In this document: in pieces, positions 6,668 to 14,764 of the stretch
How the letters are laid out: every line of letters begins with the position of its first letter
Numbering within the stretch: position 1 is the first letter of the stretch
NCBI RefSeq assembly: GCF_000526155.1
Contig: NZ_JAFN01000001.1
Coordinates: 3,001,014 to 3,065,013 of the forward strand
Reading direction: 5' to 3'
Source: Deferrisoma camini S3R1
Lineage (GTDB): Bacteria; Desulfobacterota; Deferrisomatia; Deferrisomatales; Deferrisomataceae
DNA length: 64,000 bases
Position numbers and translations under genes: made by a program
Notes under the pieces: model-generated
The model's input: the letters and a program-made list of their open reading frames with translations, nothing else
Databases searched by the model: none
Told to the model about the DNA's origin: nothing

Positions 6668-8950
6668 TCAGCCCGGGCTCCGGGAGGGGGTCGGGGCTTC
6701 GAGCGCCCGCTGCACGGCCCGGAGCAGATCGACGGAGCGGTAGGGCTTTTGGAGCACCTCGCACCCCCCGGTGCCGCACAGGTCGCCGGGGATCCCGGCG
6801 TCCAGGTAGCCGGTGGCCACGATCACCCGCACGCCCGGATCCAGCCGGAGCAACTCCTCCAGACACCGCTCTCCCCCCATCCCCGGCATGTTCAGGTCCA
6901 GAACCACCAGGTCGATCCGGTCCCCCTGTTCCCGGTACACCTCCAGCGCGGTCTCGCCGTCCGGCACGGCGATCACCCCGTACCCCGCCCGCTCCAGCAC
7001 ATCCCGGCAGACCTCCCTCACCGACTCGTCGTCGTCCACCACGAGCACGGTGCCCGCACCCGCCGGAGCGGGGCCACGGGTCCCGGCTCCGGGGCCGGCC
7101 TCCGTGGGGGCGGCGTCGGCGTCGGCAGCCGGAAAGAACACGTGGAAGCTGGCCCCCTTGCCGGGAACGCTCTCGCAGGTGACCGCTCCGCCGTGCCCCT
7201 TCACGATCCCGTACACCGACGAGAGCCCGAGGCCGGTGCCCTGTCCCACCTCCTTGGTGGTGAAGAACGGCTCGAACACGTGCTCCAGCACGTCGGCCGG
7301 CATGCCGTGGCCGGTGTCGGAGAGCGAGACGCGCACGTACCGGCCGGGGGGCAGTTCGGGCGGGGCGTCCGGGTCGGGCTGGGCCCCCAGCCGCACGTTC
7401 CGCGTCCGCACGGTCAGGGTGCCGCCGTCGGGCATGGCGTCCTTGGCGTTGAGGGCCAGGTTCATGAGCACCTGCTCCACCTGGACCGGGTCGGCCCGCA
7501 CCTTCCACAGCGGCTCCTCCAGGTCCAGCTCCACCCGGATCATCCGGGGCAGGGTACGACCCAGCAGATCGAACACGGAACGGATCGAGCGGTTCAGGTC
7601 CAGGGGTTCCCGCTCCCCGCTCTCTTCCGGGGCCCTTCGGCTGAACGCCAGAAGCTGCTCCGTGAGGGAACGGCCCCGCAGGGCGGCCTTCCGGATCCCC
7701 TCGAGCCCCCGCACCAGGGCGGAATCGTCCGGACGGGCATCGAGCAGCAGCTCGGCGTAGCCCAGCACCGCCTGGAGCAGGTTGTTGAAGTCGTGGGCCA
7801 CCCCGCCGGCCAGGGTGCCCACCGCCTCCATCTTCTGGGCGTGGAGCACCTGGGCCTCCATGATCCGCTGCTGGGTCACGTCCAGCACGAACCCCTGGAT
7901 CGTCTCGATGCGGCCGTCGGGCCCCCGGCCGGCCCGGGCGCTCACCAACAGATCCAGCCCCTTGCCGTCGCGCCGACGGGCCTTCATCTCGAAGTTGCGC
8001 ACCACGTCGTGCCGCTCCAGCAGAGCCAGGAACTCGTCCCGCTGTTCGGGCAACGCGCACACGTCGGTGCGGATGTCCCGGACCGACCGAAGCAGGTCCT
8101 CGGGCGAGTCGTACCCGTAGAGTTCGGCCAGGGCCGGGTTCACCGCCAGGTACCGCCCGTCGGGGGTGCTGACGAACATCCCCTCCACCGCGTTCTCGAA
8201 CAGGGCCCGGTATCGTTCCTCGGCCCGGACCCGTTCCTCCACCTCGTGCTCGAGCCGCCGGTTCACCTCTGCGAGGGCCGCCTCCCGCTCCCGGATCCGG
8301 CGCGCCATGCGGCGGAACCGTTCGATCACGCTGCGGAACTCCCACGGCATCCGGTCGCCGGGGTCGAACTCGTAGTCCCCCTCGGCCAGGCGATCCAGGG
8401 CCTGGCCCAACGCCTCCAGCGGCCGCCGGATGTGACGCCCCACCAGCAGGAACGCCCCCCCGGCGATGGACAACGCCACCACCAGCATCACGAGCACGTT
8501 GGACCACAGGATCCGGCGACCGGCCGACACCATGAACCGGGGGCTCACGCCCACCTCCACGGTGCCCACCTCGGTCCCCTGGTGGCGGACCGTTCTGCGC
8601 CGCACCACCAGATCCGGCCCCTGTGGTGAGCCGCCCCAGTCCTCCAGCAGGGTTCCGTCGGTGTCCCACACCCGCACACGCGCCGCCGCCCCGCTCTCCA
8701 CGTAGGCCCGCACCACGGAGCGGCGCCCCTCCTCGTCGATCTCCCACAGGGGGAGCTCCAGGCTCCGGGCCAAAGCCTCCACCATCTCGTCGGCGTGCTG
8801 CTGGAGCCGGCCGTTCCATTCGGAACGGGTGGTGAGGTACACGACCGGGATGGGAATGAGGCACGACACCACCACCACGAGCACCAGCTTCAGGGCCACC
8901 AGCGACGACACCGACCGCCGCAGCGGCCTTTTCGGCCGGAGCGGGCTCAC
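6668..8950 (-). CDS. Membrane hybrid sensor histidine kinase (HAMP-PAS-HisKA-HATPase-REC)
   Basis: 760 residues. TM1 is about residues 18-40 and TM2 about 148-170, with a periplasmic loop between them. HAMP follows, then PAS (about 245-360), HisKA with phospho-His386 in VAHDFNNLL, a HATPase domain with NAKDAMPDGG and a GLGLSSVYG box, and a receiver domain from about 630 with DLVVLDLNMPGMGG. The GTG start overlaps the stop of the solute-binding gene by 4 nt (GTGA). The periplasmic binding protein is probably the ligand sensor for this kinase. No separate response regulator or output domain is adjacent. The ligand is unknown. Confidence 0.92.
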   Translation of the reverse strand: MSPLRPKRPLRRSVSSLVALKLVLVVVVSCLIPIPVVYLTTRSEWNGRLQQHADEMVEALARSLELPLWEIDEEGRRSVVRAYVESGAAARVRVWDTDGTLLEDWGGSPQGPDLVVRRRTVRHQGTEVGTVEVGVSPRFMVSAGRRILWSNVLVMLVVALSIAGGAFLLVGRHIRRPLEALGQALDRLAEGDYEFDPGDRMPWEFRSVIERFRRMARRIREREAALAEVNRRLEHEVEERVRAEERYRALFENAVEGMFVSTPDGRYLAVNPALAELYGYDSPEDLLRSVRDIRTDVCALPEQRDEFLALLERHDVVRNFEMKARRRDGKGLDLLVSARAGRGPDGRIETIQGFVLDVTQQRIMEAQVLHAQKMEAVGTLAGGVAHDFNNLLQAVLGYAELLLDARPDDSALVRGLEGIRKAALRGRSLTEQLLAFSRRAPEESGEREPLDLNRSIRSVFDLLGRTLPRMIRVELDLEEPLWKVRADPVQVEQVLMNLALNAKDAMPDGGTLTVRTRNVRLGAQPDPDAPPELPPGRYVRVSLSDTGHGMPADVLEHVFEPFFTTKEVGQGTGLGLSSVYGIVKGHGGAVTCESVPGKGASFHVFFPAADADAAPTEAGPGAGTRGPAPAGAGTVLVVDDDESVREVCRDVLERAGYGVIAVPDGETALEVYREQGDRIDLVVLDLNMPGMGGERCLEELLRLDPGVRVIVATGYLDAGIPGDLCGTGGCEVLQKPYRSVDLLRAVQRALEAPTPSRSPG

Positions 8951-9783
8951 GGTCGCCCTCCGCCCACATCCCGGAGCCTTCGCACGATGCCGCGGTACTC
9001 CGGGGAGTCCACCACCCCCCGGATCGCCCGGTTCACCGCCTCCACGACCTCCTGGGGCACGGCCCGGCTGAACATCAGGTACCGGCGGTTCCCCTCGGGG
9101 GCGTCCTCGAAGCGCCGGAACACCGAGCAGCTGCGAAGCCGGGGGCGAACCCGGAGTTGGTAACCCGCCTCCTCCGGGCAGATCAGCATCCAGTCGACCC
9201 TTCCCCGGCACAGCATGCGGAACAGGCTCTCCTGGGTCGTCTCGATCCGCTCCACGGCGAGGGACCGCCGGACCTCTCGGAAGCGCTCCTCCCACGGACC
9301 GTACCGGAACCCCTTCACCAGCCCCAGCACCAGCCCGCTCTCGAGGGCCTGGCGCATCGTGGGGGACTCCGGCCACAGGGGGGCCTTCTCCCGCCGGATC
9401 AGGGCGCCCATGGGAAGGTTCTGGTAGATCGGTTCACTGAACCGGGCGAACGCCTCCCGCTCCGGGGTGCGGAACCAGCCCACCGAGCACACGGGCTCCC
9501 CGTCTCGAACCATGCGAAGGATCCTGCGGGGGGGCATCTCGACGAACTCGTGGGGAACGCCCGCCCGTTCGAGCACCATGCGGGCGACCTCCACGAGGGC
9601 GCCGCCGGCCCGGCCGTCCGGCAGACGTTCGTAGTAGGGGGGGCGATGCAGGTAGAGAACCCGCAGCGGTTCGGCGGACGATTTCGGAAAGGCCCCCGGA
9701 GGGCAGAGCAGGGGGAGCAGGACCACCGCCGCGGCCCACAACCCCCGGCTCCCACGTGCCACGCGACTCAACCCGAGGGGCAT
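8947..9783 (-). CDS. Periplasmic solute-binding protein, family 3
   Basis: 278 residues with a hydrophobic signal sequence (about residues 14-34). The rest resembles SBP_bac_3 proteins, with LRVLYLHRPPYYERLPDGRA and ALVEVARMVLERAGVPHEF near the front. No permease or ATPase gene adjoins it. Its stop overlaps the start of the hybrid kinase, which suggests a signalling rather than a transport role. The composite heptad repeat at 9860 lies 76 nt upstream of the ATG. Confidence 0.85.
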   Translation of the reverse strand: MPLGLSRVARGSRGLWAAAVVLLPLLCPPGAFPKSSAEPLRVLYLHRPPYYERLPDGRAGGALVEVARMVLERAGVPHEFVEMPPRRILRMVRDGEPVCSVGWFRTPEREAFARFSEPIYQNLPMGALIRREKAPLWPESPTMRQALESGLVLGLVKGFRYGPWEERFREVRRSLAVERIETTQESLFRMLCRGRVDWMLICPEEAGYQLRVRPRLRSCSVFRRFEDAPEGNRRYLMFSRAVPQEVVEAVNRAIRGVVDSPEYRGIVRRLRDVGGGRP

Positions 9784-9859
9784 CGCCGTTTCCCTTCCTC
9801 CCCCGCTTGCTTTCCGGCCGCGGCCCTGAGACGAACGATCCCGCCCAACCCTTCCCAGG

Positions 9860-9938
9860 AACTTCGGTCGTCGGTCGTCAGTCGTTGGTCGCCGGTCGGG
9901 GGCCTTCGGCCCGCTGGGCAGCTAGGCGGCTAGGCGGC
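9860..9938 (-). repeat. Composite repeat: heptad array, hairpin, octads
   Basis: ACTTCGGTC opens a 7-nt array (GTCGGTC, GTCAGTC, GTTGGTC, GCCGGTC). The hairpin GGGCCTTCGGCCCGC and the octads GCTAGGCG follow. The ACTTCGGTC boundary faces the start of the solute-binding gene. It shares modules with the repeats at 11753, 15717, 40278 and 61395. Confidence 0.75.
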
Positions 9939-10311
9939 TAAAACCTGCGTGATTCCATCTTCGTAGCTTGCACGAACCTGTGGGAGCGGCTCCCGATGGC
10001 GCCGCCGTCGACCCGCGGGCAGGGGGTCTGCTGGCGCGCTGGGCGCGGCCGGATTCAGGGGTCAGAATTCAGAGGACAGCGGACAGGAAAATCGCAGGAG
10101 CGGTTTTCCCCTGTCTTCTGTCCACCGGGTCCTGATTCCTGAAATGCAGGTCCCTTGCCCCCGAGGGGCCCCCGGTTCGAGCGCGACTCGGTATCAGTTC
10201 TATCCATTCGGCACGTGAGCGGGAGCACTTGACTCTCCCGCCGACACCCCGGCCGCCGGGTCTCCCCTGCCCAGGGGGGATCACGAGGCGATTCCCCGGC
10301 AAAGGCCCGGC
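9939..10311. other. Intergenic gap with degenerate 7-nt arrays and an inverted repeat
   Basis: No gene is seen. Bases 10051-10091 read as 7-nt units (GGATTCA, GGGGTCA, GAATTCA, GAGGACA, GCGGACA). About 30 nt later, 10104-10140 carries the inverse class (CCCTGTC, TTCTGTC, TCCTGAT). GGACAG...GGAAAA pairs with TTTTCC...CTGTCC across the centre. A single right end of the ATACC family (GCGCGACTCGGTAT) lies at about 10181-10194. Confidence 0.55.
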
Positions 10312-11604
10312 TCACCCGCCGATCTCGGCGACCACCCGGCAGATGGCTGCGGTCAGGAAGGCAAGGTCCTGGGGGGAGATCACGTAGGGGGGCATCACGT
10401 ACACGAGCCGGCCGAACGGCCGGACCCACACCCCCTCTTCTACGAACCGGGGCTGCACCCTCCCCATGTCCACCGGCTCTTCGAGCTCCACCACGCCGAT
10501 CGCACCCAGCACCCGCACGTCGCGCACCCCGGGCAGGGCGGCGCAGGGGGCCAGGCCCTGGCGCAGCCCCTGCCCGATCCGGGCCACCCGCTCCTGCCAG
10601 GGGCCCTCCAGCAGCAGCCGCACGCTGGCCGCGGCCACGGCGCAGGCGAGCGGATTGGCCATGAACGTGGGGCCGTGCAGGAACACCCCCGGCTCGCCCG
10701 AGCAGATCCCCTGGGCCACCCGCGTGGTGGTCAGGGTGGCCGCAAGGGTCAGGTAGCCGCCGGTCAGGGCCTTGCCCACGCACAAGATGTCGGGCGCGAC
10801 GTCGGCGTGCTCGCAGGCAAACAGCCGGCCGGTGCGGCCGAAACCGGTGGCGATCTCGTCGGCGATCAGCAGCACCTCGTGCTCGTCGCACAGCTCCCGC
10901 ACCCGGCGTAGGTACTGGGGCGAGTAGAACCACATGCCCCCGGCGCCCTGGACCACGGGCTCCAGGATCACCGCAGCCACCTCGTGCCGGTGCTCCCGGA
11001 TGAGCCGCCGGAACTCGGCGATGTCGCCCTCGTCCCATGGCTGGCCGAACCGGCACCGGGGGGCCGGGGCAAAGAGGTGCTGCGGCAGGATGCCCCGCCA
11101 GATCCGGTGCATGCCGGTGTCGGGGTCGCACACGGCCATGGCCCCGAAGGTGTCGCCGTGGTAGCCCTGGCGGATCGTGAGCAGCCGCCGCTTCTCGGGC
11201 CGACCCCGGGCCTGCCAGTACTGGAGCGCCATCTTGATGGCCACCTCCACCGCCACGGAGCCCGAGTCGCAGAAGAACACCCGGTCCAGGGGCTCGGGCG
11301 TGATCTCCACCAGGAGCCGGCCCAGCTCGGCGGCCGGGGGATGGGTGAGCCCCCCGAACATCACGTGGCTCATGCGCTCGAGCTGCTCGGCGGCAGCGCG
11401 GTTGAGCTCCGGCACGTTGTAGCCGTGGATGGCCGACCACCACGAGGCCATACCGTCGATCAGGGTCCGGCCGTCCGCCAGCTCGAGCCTCACTCCGCGC
11501 GCCCCCACCACGGGAAACACGGGCACCGGGCTCTCCACCGCCGTGTAGGGGTGCCACAGATGCTCACGGTCGAAGGCGATCCAGTCGAACGAAAGCTCGG
11601 GCAT
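10312..11604 (-). CDS. bioA: Adenosylmethionine-8-amino-7-oxononanoate aminotransferase
   Basis: PLP-dependent class III aminotransferase that converts KAPA to DAPA in biotin synthesis, using SAM as amino donor. It has 430 residues, normal for BioA. The N-terminal [11 protein letters not shown] and [12 protein letters not shown] blocks are BioA signatures. The PLP lysine is Lys278 in VGKALTGGY, and [11 protein letters not shown] precedes it. No other biotin gene is in the window. A heptad array begins 16 nt upstream of the ATG, so the ribosome-binding region is squeezed between repeat and gene. Confidence 0.95.
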   Translation of the reverse strand: MPELSFDWIAFDREHLWHPYTAVESPVPVFPVVGARGVRLELADGRTLIDGMASWWSAIHGYNVPELNRAAAEQLERMSHVMFGGLTHPPAAELGRLLVEITPEPLDRVFFCDSGSVAVEVAIKMALQYWQARGRPEKRRLLTIRQGYHGDTFGAMAVCDPDTGMHRIWRGILPQHLFAPAPRCRFGQPWDEGDIAEFRRLIREHRHEVAAVILEPVVQGAGGMWFYSPQYLRRVRELCDEHEVLLIADEIATGFGRTGRLFACEHADVAPDILCVGKALTGGYLTLAATLTTTRVAQGICSGEPGVFLHGPTFMANPLACAVAAASVRLLLEGPWQERVARIGQGLRQGLAPCAALPGVRDVRVLGAIGVVELEEPVDMGRVQPRFVEEGVWVRPFGRLVYVMPPYVISPQDLAFLTAAICRVVAEIGG

Positions 11605-11618
11605 GGCTTGGTCCCATG

Positions 11619-11660
11619 GAACTTCGGTCTACGGTCGACGGTCTTCGGTCTCTTGGCCCC
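11619..11660 (-). repeat. Heptad array abutting the bioA start
   Basis: GAACTTCGGTC is followed by 7-nt units CTACGGT, CGACGGT, CTTCGGT. The boundary lies 16 nt from the bioA ATG and faces it. Confidence 0.7.
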
Positions 11661-11752
11661 CAGGGCAAGTGGCTCTCGCCAACCCGGCGGCGGGGGGCGT
11701 CAGGGTACGCCGCACGTGTAGGGTCCTCCAGGGCCGATGGGGGCTTTCCAGT

Positions 11753-11890
11753 AACTTCGGTCGTCGGTCGTCAGTCGTTGGTCGTCGGTCGGGGGCCTTC
11801 GGCCCGCTGGGCACTAGGCGGCTAGGCGGCTCTCGAACCGCGCCAAAGCTCGGGGGGCGTGGGGCCTGCTGGAGCGCCCGCCTAACGGGC
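11753..11890 (-). repeat. Full composite repeat (type copy)
   Basis: Modules in order on the plus strand: TAACTTCGGTC boundary; 7-nt array (GTCGGTC, GTCAGTC, GTTGGTC, GTCGGTC); hairpin GGGCCTTCGGCCCGC; octads (CTAGGCGG); GCTCTCGAACCGCGCCAAAGC; and GGGGCCTGCTGGAG. The same order recurs at 40278-40390 and, inverted, at 61395-61534. The gap 11605-11937 holds only repeats. Confidence 0.8.
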
Positions 11891-11908
11891 CGGGCTACCC
11901 GGAATTTC

Positions 11909-11948
11909 CCTAGTTCCTAGTCTCTAGTTTCTAGTCTCTAGTCTCTGG
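11909..11948. repeat. CTAGTCT heptad array overlapping the 3' end of the SpoU-type gene
   Basis: Exact 7-nt period: TCCTAGT, CTCTAGT, TTCTAGT, CTCTAGT, CTCTGG. The TAG stop and the last two or three codons of the minus-strand methyltransferase lie inside the array. A short array of the same word (ACTAGAG) is at about 61121-61137. Confidence 0.75.
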
Positions 11949-12753
11949 CCGGCCAGAAACAGGCCCCCCGCTGCCGCACCACCTCGTACAGCACCAGGGC
12001 CGTGGCCGTGGCCAGGTTGAGGCTGTCGGCCGCGCCGAACATCGGGATGCGCACCCTCAGCTCGGCGTCCCGCCGCCATGCCTCGGAGAGCCCGTGGGCC
12101 TCGCTGCCCGTGACCACGGCCACCGGGCCGGTGAGGTCCACCTCAGTGTACACCCGGTCGGCGTCCGGGGTGGCCACCACCGGCCGAACGCCCCTTCGCC
12201 GGAGCCAGGAGACCACCTCGTCGGTCGGGGCCTCGGCGCAGGGCACGGAGAACCGGGTGCCCAGGCTCGCCCGGATCACGTTGGGGTTGTGCAGGTCCGT
12301 TCCGAGGCCGCACAACACCAGGCCGTGGACCCCGGCCGCGTCGGCCGTTCGGAGGATGGCCCCCACGTTCCCGGGCTTTTCCGCGCCCTCGACGACGACG
12401 AGGAACGCCGGATCGGGCGGGTCGAGCCGGTCCAGGGCCGTGTCGTCGTAGGGAACCACCAGCACGATGCCGCCGCTCTCCTCCCGGTAGGCGATGCGGG
12501 CGAACGCCTCGACCGACACCGATGCGGGCTCGCACCCTGTCCGCCGGAGCCGCTCCGCCAGGGCGAGCCCCTCCGGGCCCAGCAGGGGCTCGCACACGAA
12601 CGCCTCTGCGGGCCGCCATCCGGCGTCCAGGCACCGGCGGACCTCCCGCAGCCCCTCCACCACGGTGAGCCGCTCCCGGTCCCGGTGGCGCCGGCTCGAA
12701 AGGAGCCGGGCCACGGCCTTGATCCGGGGGTTCCGGGGGCTTTGGATGAACAT
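11938..12753 (-). CDS. TrmH/SpoU-family RNA 2'-O-methyltransferase
   Basis: 271 residues. The N-terminal substrate-binding domain (VVEGLREVRRCLDAG) is followed by a SPOUT methyltransferase domain carrying the three family motifs: EKPGNVGAILRTADAAG, GSEAHGLS and NLATATALVLYE. It is most like the RlmB/TsnR branch acting on rRNA; the target nucleotide cannot be told. The last codons and the stop lie inside a CTAGTCT heptad array, so the natural C-terminus may have been altered. It is transcribed in the same direction as the next methyltransferase gene. Confidence 0.92.
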   Translation of the reverse strand: MFIQSPRNPRIKAVARLLSSRRHRDRERLTVVEGLREVRRCLDAGWRPAEAFVCEPLLGPEGLALAERLRRTGCEPASVSVEAFARIAYREESGGIVLVVPYDDTALDRLDPPDPAFLVVVEGAEKPGNVGAILRTADAAGVHGLVLCGLGTDLHNPNVIRASLGTRFSVPCAEAPTDEVVSWLRRRGVRPVVATPDADRVYTEVDLTGPVAVVTGSEAHGLSEAWRRDAELRVRIPMFGAADSLNLATATALVLYEVVRQRGACFWPARD

Positions 12754-12902
12754 CGGCTAGGCGGCCGGGCGGCGTGGCGCCTGGGCGGTAGGAAAGGGCT
12801 GGCAGGCCGGCCCTGGGGGCGATGCACGGGGGAACGTCCGATGCCGCACATCCCCCTTCCCCCCGGCTTCGCCCCCTGAAGCCGGGCGACACGCGATGCG
12901 GA

Positions 12903-13817
12903 TCACGACCTGTCCTCTGACGTCTGTCCCCCGACCCCTACCCAGCGGGCGTACGCGCCGCTGGGCAGGGGTCGGCCCGTTTCGTCGCGCACGAGCATCT
13001 CGCCCGTCTCGATCCGGTCCGGCCGGCGGGGAACCGCGGCCTCGAGAAGGTTTCCCAGGGTCGTCGGCGTGAACCCCGGGGTGTGGCAGCTCAGGAGCAC
13101 GAAGGCCGGGCCGTCGTCCAGGATCTGGGCGCAGGCTTCGAGGAGAGGCACCAGGTCGTTTTCGATCTTGAACACCTGGCCCTTGGGCCCCCGGCCGAAC
13201 GTGGGGGGGTCGAGCACGATCCCCTGGTAGCGGTTGCCCCGCCGACCCTCCCGCCGCACGAACTTGAGGGCGTCGTCCACGATCCAGCGGATGGGGTGGT
13301 CGCCCAGGCCGTTCAGGCGCGCGTTCTCCCGGGCCCACTCCACCACCCCCCGGGCCGCGTCCAGGTGGACCACGGCCGCACCGGCCTGGCTCGCGGCCAG
13401 GGTGGAGCCGCCGGTGTAGGCGAACAGGTTCAGCACGCGGGGCCGCCCGTGGCGGGCGAGCCGCCTCAGGGTCTGCCGCAGCCAGGCCCAGTTCTCCGCC
13501 TGCTCCGGAAACAGCCCCAGGTGGCCGAAGTCGGTGAGCCGCACGTGGAACCGCAAGCCCCCATAGGCGATGGGGAACTCCCGGGGCGCGTTCCGGCGCC
13601 ACTCCCACCGCCCTCCGCCCTTGTCGCTGCGGTGGTGAACGGCGTCGGCCCGCTCCCACTCGGCCGGCGCCAGCCGGCGAGGCCATACCGCTGCCAGCCC
13701 CTGGCGCACCAGTCGCAGCGGGCCCACCTGTTCGAGGCGCAGCTCTTCACCGGTGTCCAGGAGCCGGTAGGTTCCGTAACTTCGGTCGTTGGTCGTTGGT
13801 CGTTGGTCGTTGGTCAT
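12903..13817 (-). CDS. Class I SAM-dependent methyltransferase (RlmI/COG1092-like), repeat-flanked ends
   Basis: About 304 residues from the ATG at 13817. The Rossmann fold is clear: VLNLFAYTGGSTLAASQAGA (SAM loop), HLDAARGVVEWARENARLNG and the target-binding LDPPTFGRG. The early block YRLLDTGEELRLEQVG matches the N-terminus of rRNA cytosine methyltransferases of the Methyltrans_SAM type. There is no ATG or GTG between the conserved domain and the GGTCGTT array, so the only good start lies inside the repeat and the first residues are repeat-encoded. The C-terminal tail (GQTSEDRS) is likewise read from a heptad array. The start is uncertain. Confidence 0.82.
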   Translation of the reverse strand: MTNDQRPTTNDRSYGTYRLLDTGEELRLEQVGPLRLVRQGLAAVWPRRLAPAEWERADAVHHRSDKGGGRWEWRRNAPREFPIAYGGLRFHVRLTDFGHLGLFPEQAENWAWLRQTLRRLARHGRPRVLNLFAYTGGSTLAASQAGAAVVHLDAARGVVEWARENARLNGLGDHPIRWIVDDALKFVRREGRRGNRYQGIVLDPPTFGRGPKGQVFKIENDLVPLLEACAQILDDGPAFVLLSCHTPGFTPTTLGNLLEAAVPRRPDRIETGEMLVRDETGRPLPSGAYARWVGVGGQTSEDRS

Positions 13818-13818
13818 G
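13777..13818 (-). repeat. GGTCGTT heptad array inside the 5' end of the methyltransferase gene
   Basis: TAACTTCGGTC is followed by four near-perfect GGTCGTT units and then GGTCATG, which supplies the likely ATG. Gain or loss of one 7-nt unit would shift the reading frame. Confidence 0.8.
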
Positions 13819-13857
13819 GGTGGGGCTTCGGCCCGCGGGTAGGCAGGTTTCGGAATC

Positions 13858-14140
13858 ATACCAAATTGCGTTCAAGGTGATCGGCCCCTGATCCGGCGGG
13901 GCAAGGGGCCTGGTGGATCGCCGGGCGTGGCTCCTACAGTCGCTGCATCCGGCACTCAGCCGATGCCTGCCTCGCGACGATCCCGAAAATACCTTGTCAA
14001 CGTTCGCTGTCCCAACGTCCAAGGAGCACCAGGGCTGAGTGCCGGATGCAGCGTAAGTCGGATGCTGCACTCACGCACGGCCGGAACCAGGCCCCTTGTC
14101 CCGACCCCGGATGGATCTCTGTTTGAACGCAACTTGGAAT
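13858..14140. repeat. Nested repeat island: ATACC-type ends enclosing a 21-bp inverted repeat
   Basis: The outer ends 13858-13875 (ATACCAAATTGCGTTCAA) and 14123-14140 (TTGAACGCAACTTGGAAT) are near-perfect reverse complements of the dispersed palindromic family. Inside, 13941-13961 (CGCTGCATCCGGCACTCAGCC) and 14033-14053 form a perfect 21-bp inverted repeat around 71 nt. The right end touches the stop codon of the nuclease gene. No gene is seen between 13818 and 14139. Confidence 0.75.
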
Positions 14141-14652
14141 CAGTCGTGATCCCGCCAGGTCTTCTTGCGGAGGTACTGCCAGGGGGGAACCGGGGCGTCG
14201 CTCCGCCACAGGCCCTTCCGGAACCGCCGGGCCCGGGCCTCCAGCTCCCGGAGCTTGGGGTCCTCGTCGTAGTCGGGAACGGCCCAGGCCAGGCCCTCCT
14301 CCACCAGCATCCGGTTCAGGTTCCGGCCCCCGGGCAGGATCACCACCCCCAGGATGTGGCCGTACCGGTTCCGGCCCTGCATCTTCACGACCACCCGCTG
14401 GCCCTCGGCCTTGGACATCGTGAACTTCCGGGCCTGCTTCTCGTACGGCTGGCCCTTTTCGGGGCTGTCCACCCCGGCCAGCACCACCCGCACGATCCGG
14501 CCGTTCTCCTTCTGGACCTTGAGCGTGTCGCCCCGGAGCACCCGCACCACCCTGCCCTCGAACTCCCCCCGCCACAGGCCGCAGGCGGCCAGGGACAGGA
14601 CGGCTCCCAGCAGAATCCACCAGGGCATTCGTGTCCGATCGGGGCGCCGCAC
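14140..14652 (-). CDS. Staphylococcal-nuclease-like (SNase) lipoprotein
   Basis: Thermonuclease-family protein of up to 170 residues. An ATG at 14628 (MPWWILLG) is an equally good start, giving 162 residues. The signal peptide ends in the lipobox LAAC, so the enzyme is probably anchored outside the inner membrane. The SNase fold is seen in VVRVLRGDTLKV, RVVLAGVDSPEKGQP (with the catalytic Arg and Glu positions) and GRNRYGHILGVV. It would cut nucleic acid with Ca2+. Its stop codon touches the end of the 13858-14140 repeat island. Confidence 0.88.
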   Translation of the reverse strand: MRRPDRTRMPWWILLGAVLSLAACGLWRGEFEGRVVRVLRGDTLKVQKENGRIVRVVLAGVDSPEKGQPYEKQARKFTMSKAEGQRVVVKMQGRNRYGHILGVVILPGGRNLNRMLVEEGLAWAVPDYDEDPKLRELEARARRFRKGLWRSDAPVPPWQYLRKKTWRDHD

Positions 14653-14764
14653 CGTGTTCTCACCTCCGGAGGCCTGGATTCCCCCCTTTCATCCCCTCCC
14701 CGAACCTCCGGCTCTGCCGAAAGGACGTGCCTCTTCCTTCCGCGGCGCGGTTCGGGGGCGCAGA

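Noticed and set aside
13777-13818. CRISPR-like array
   Set aside because: Units are 7 nt without spacers, and no cas genes are present.
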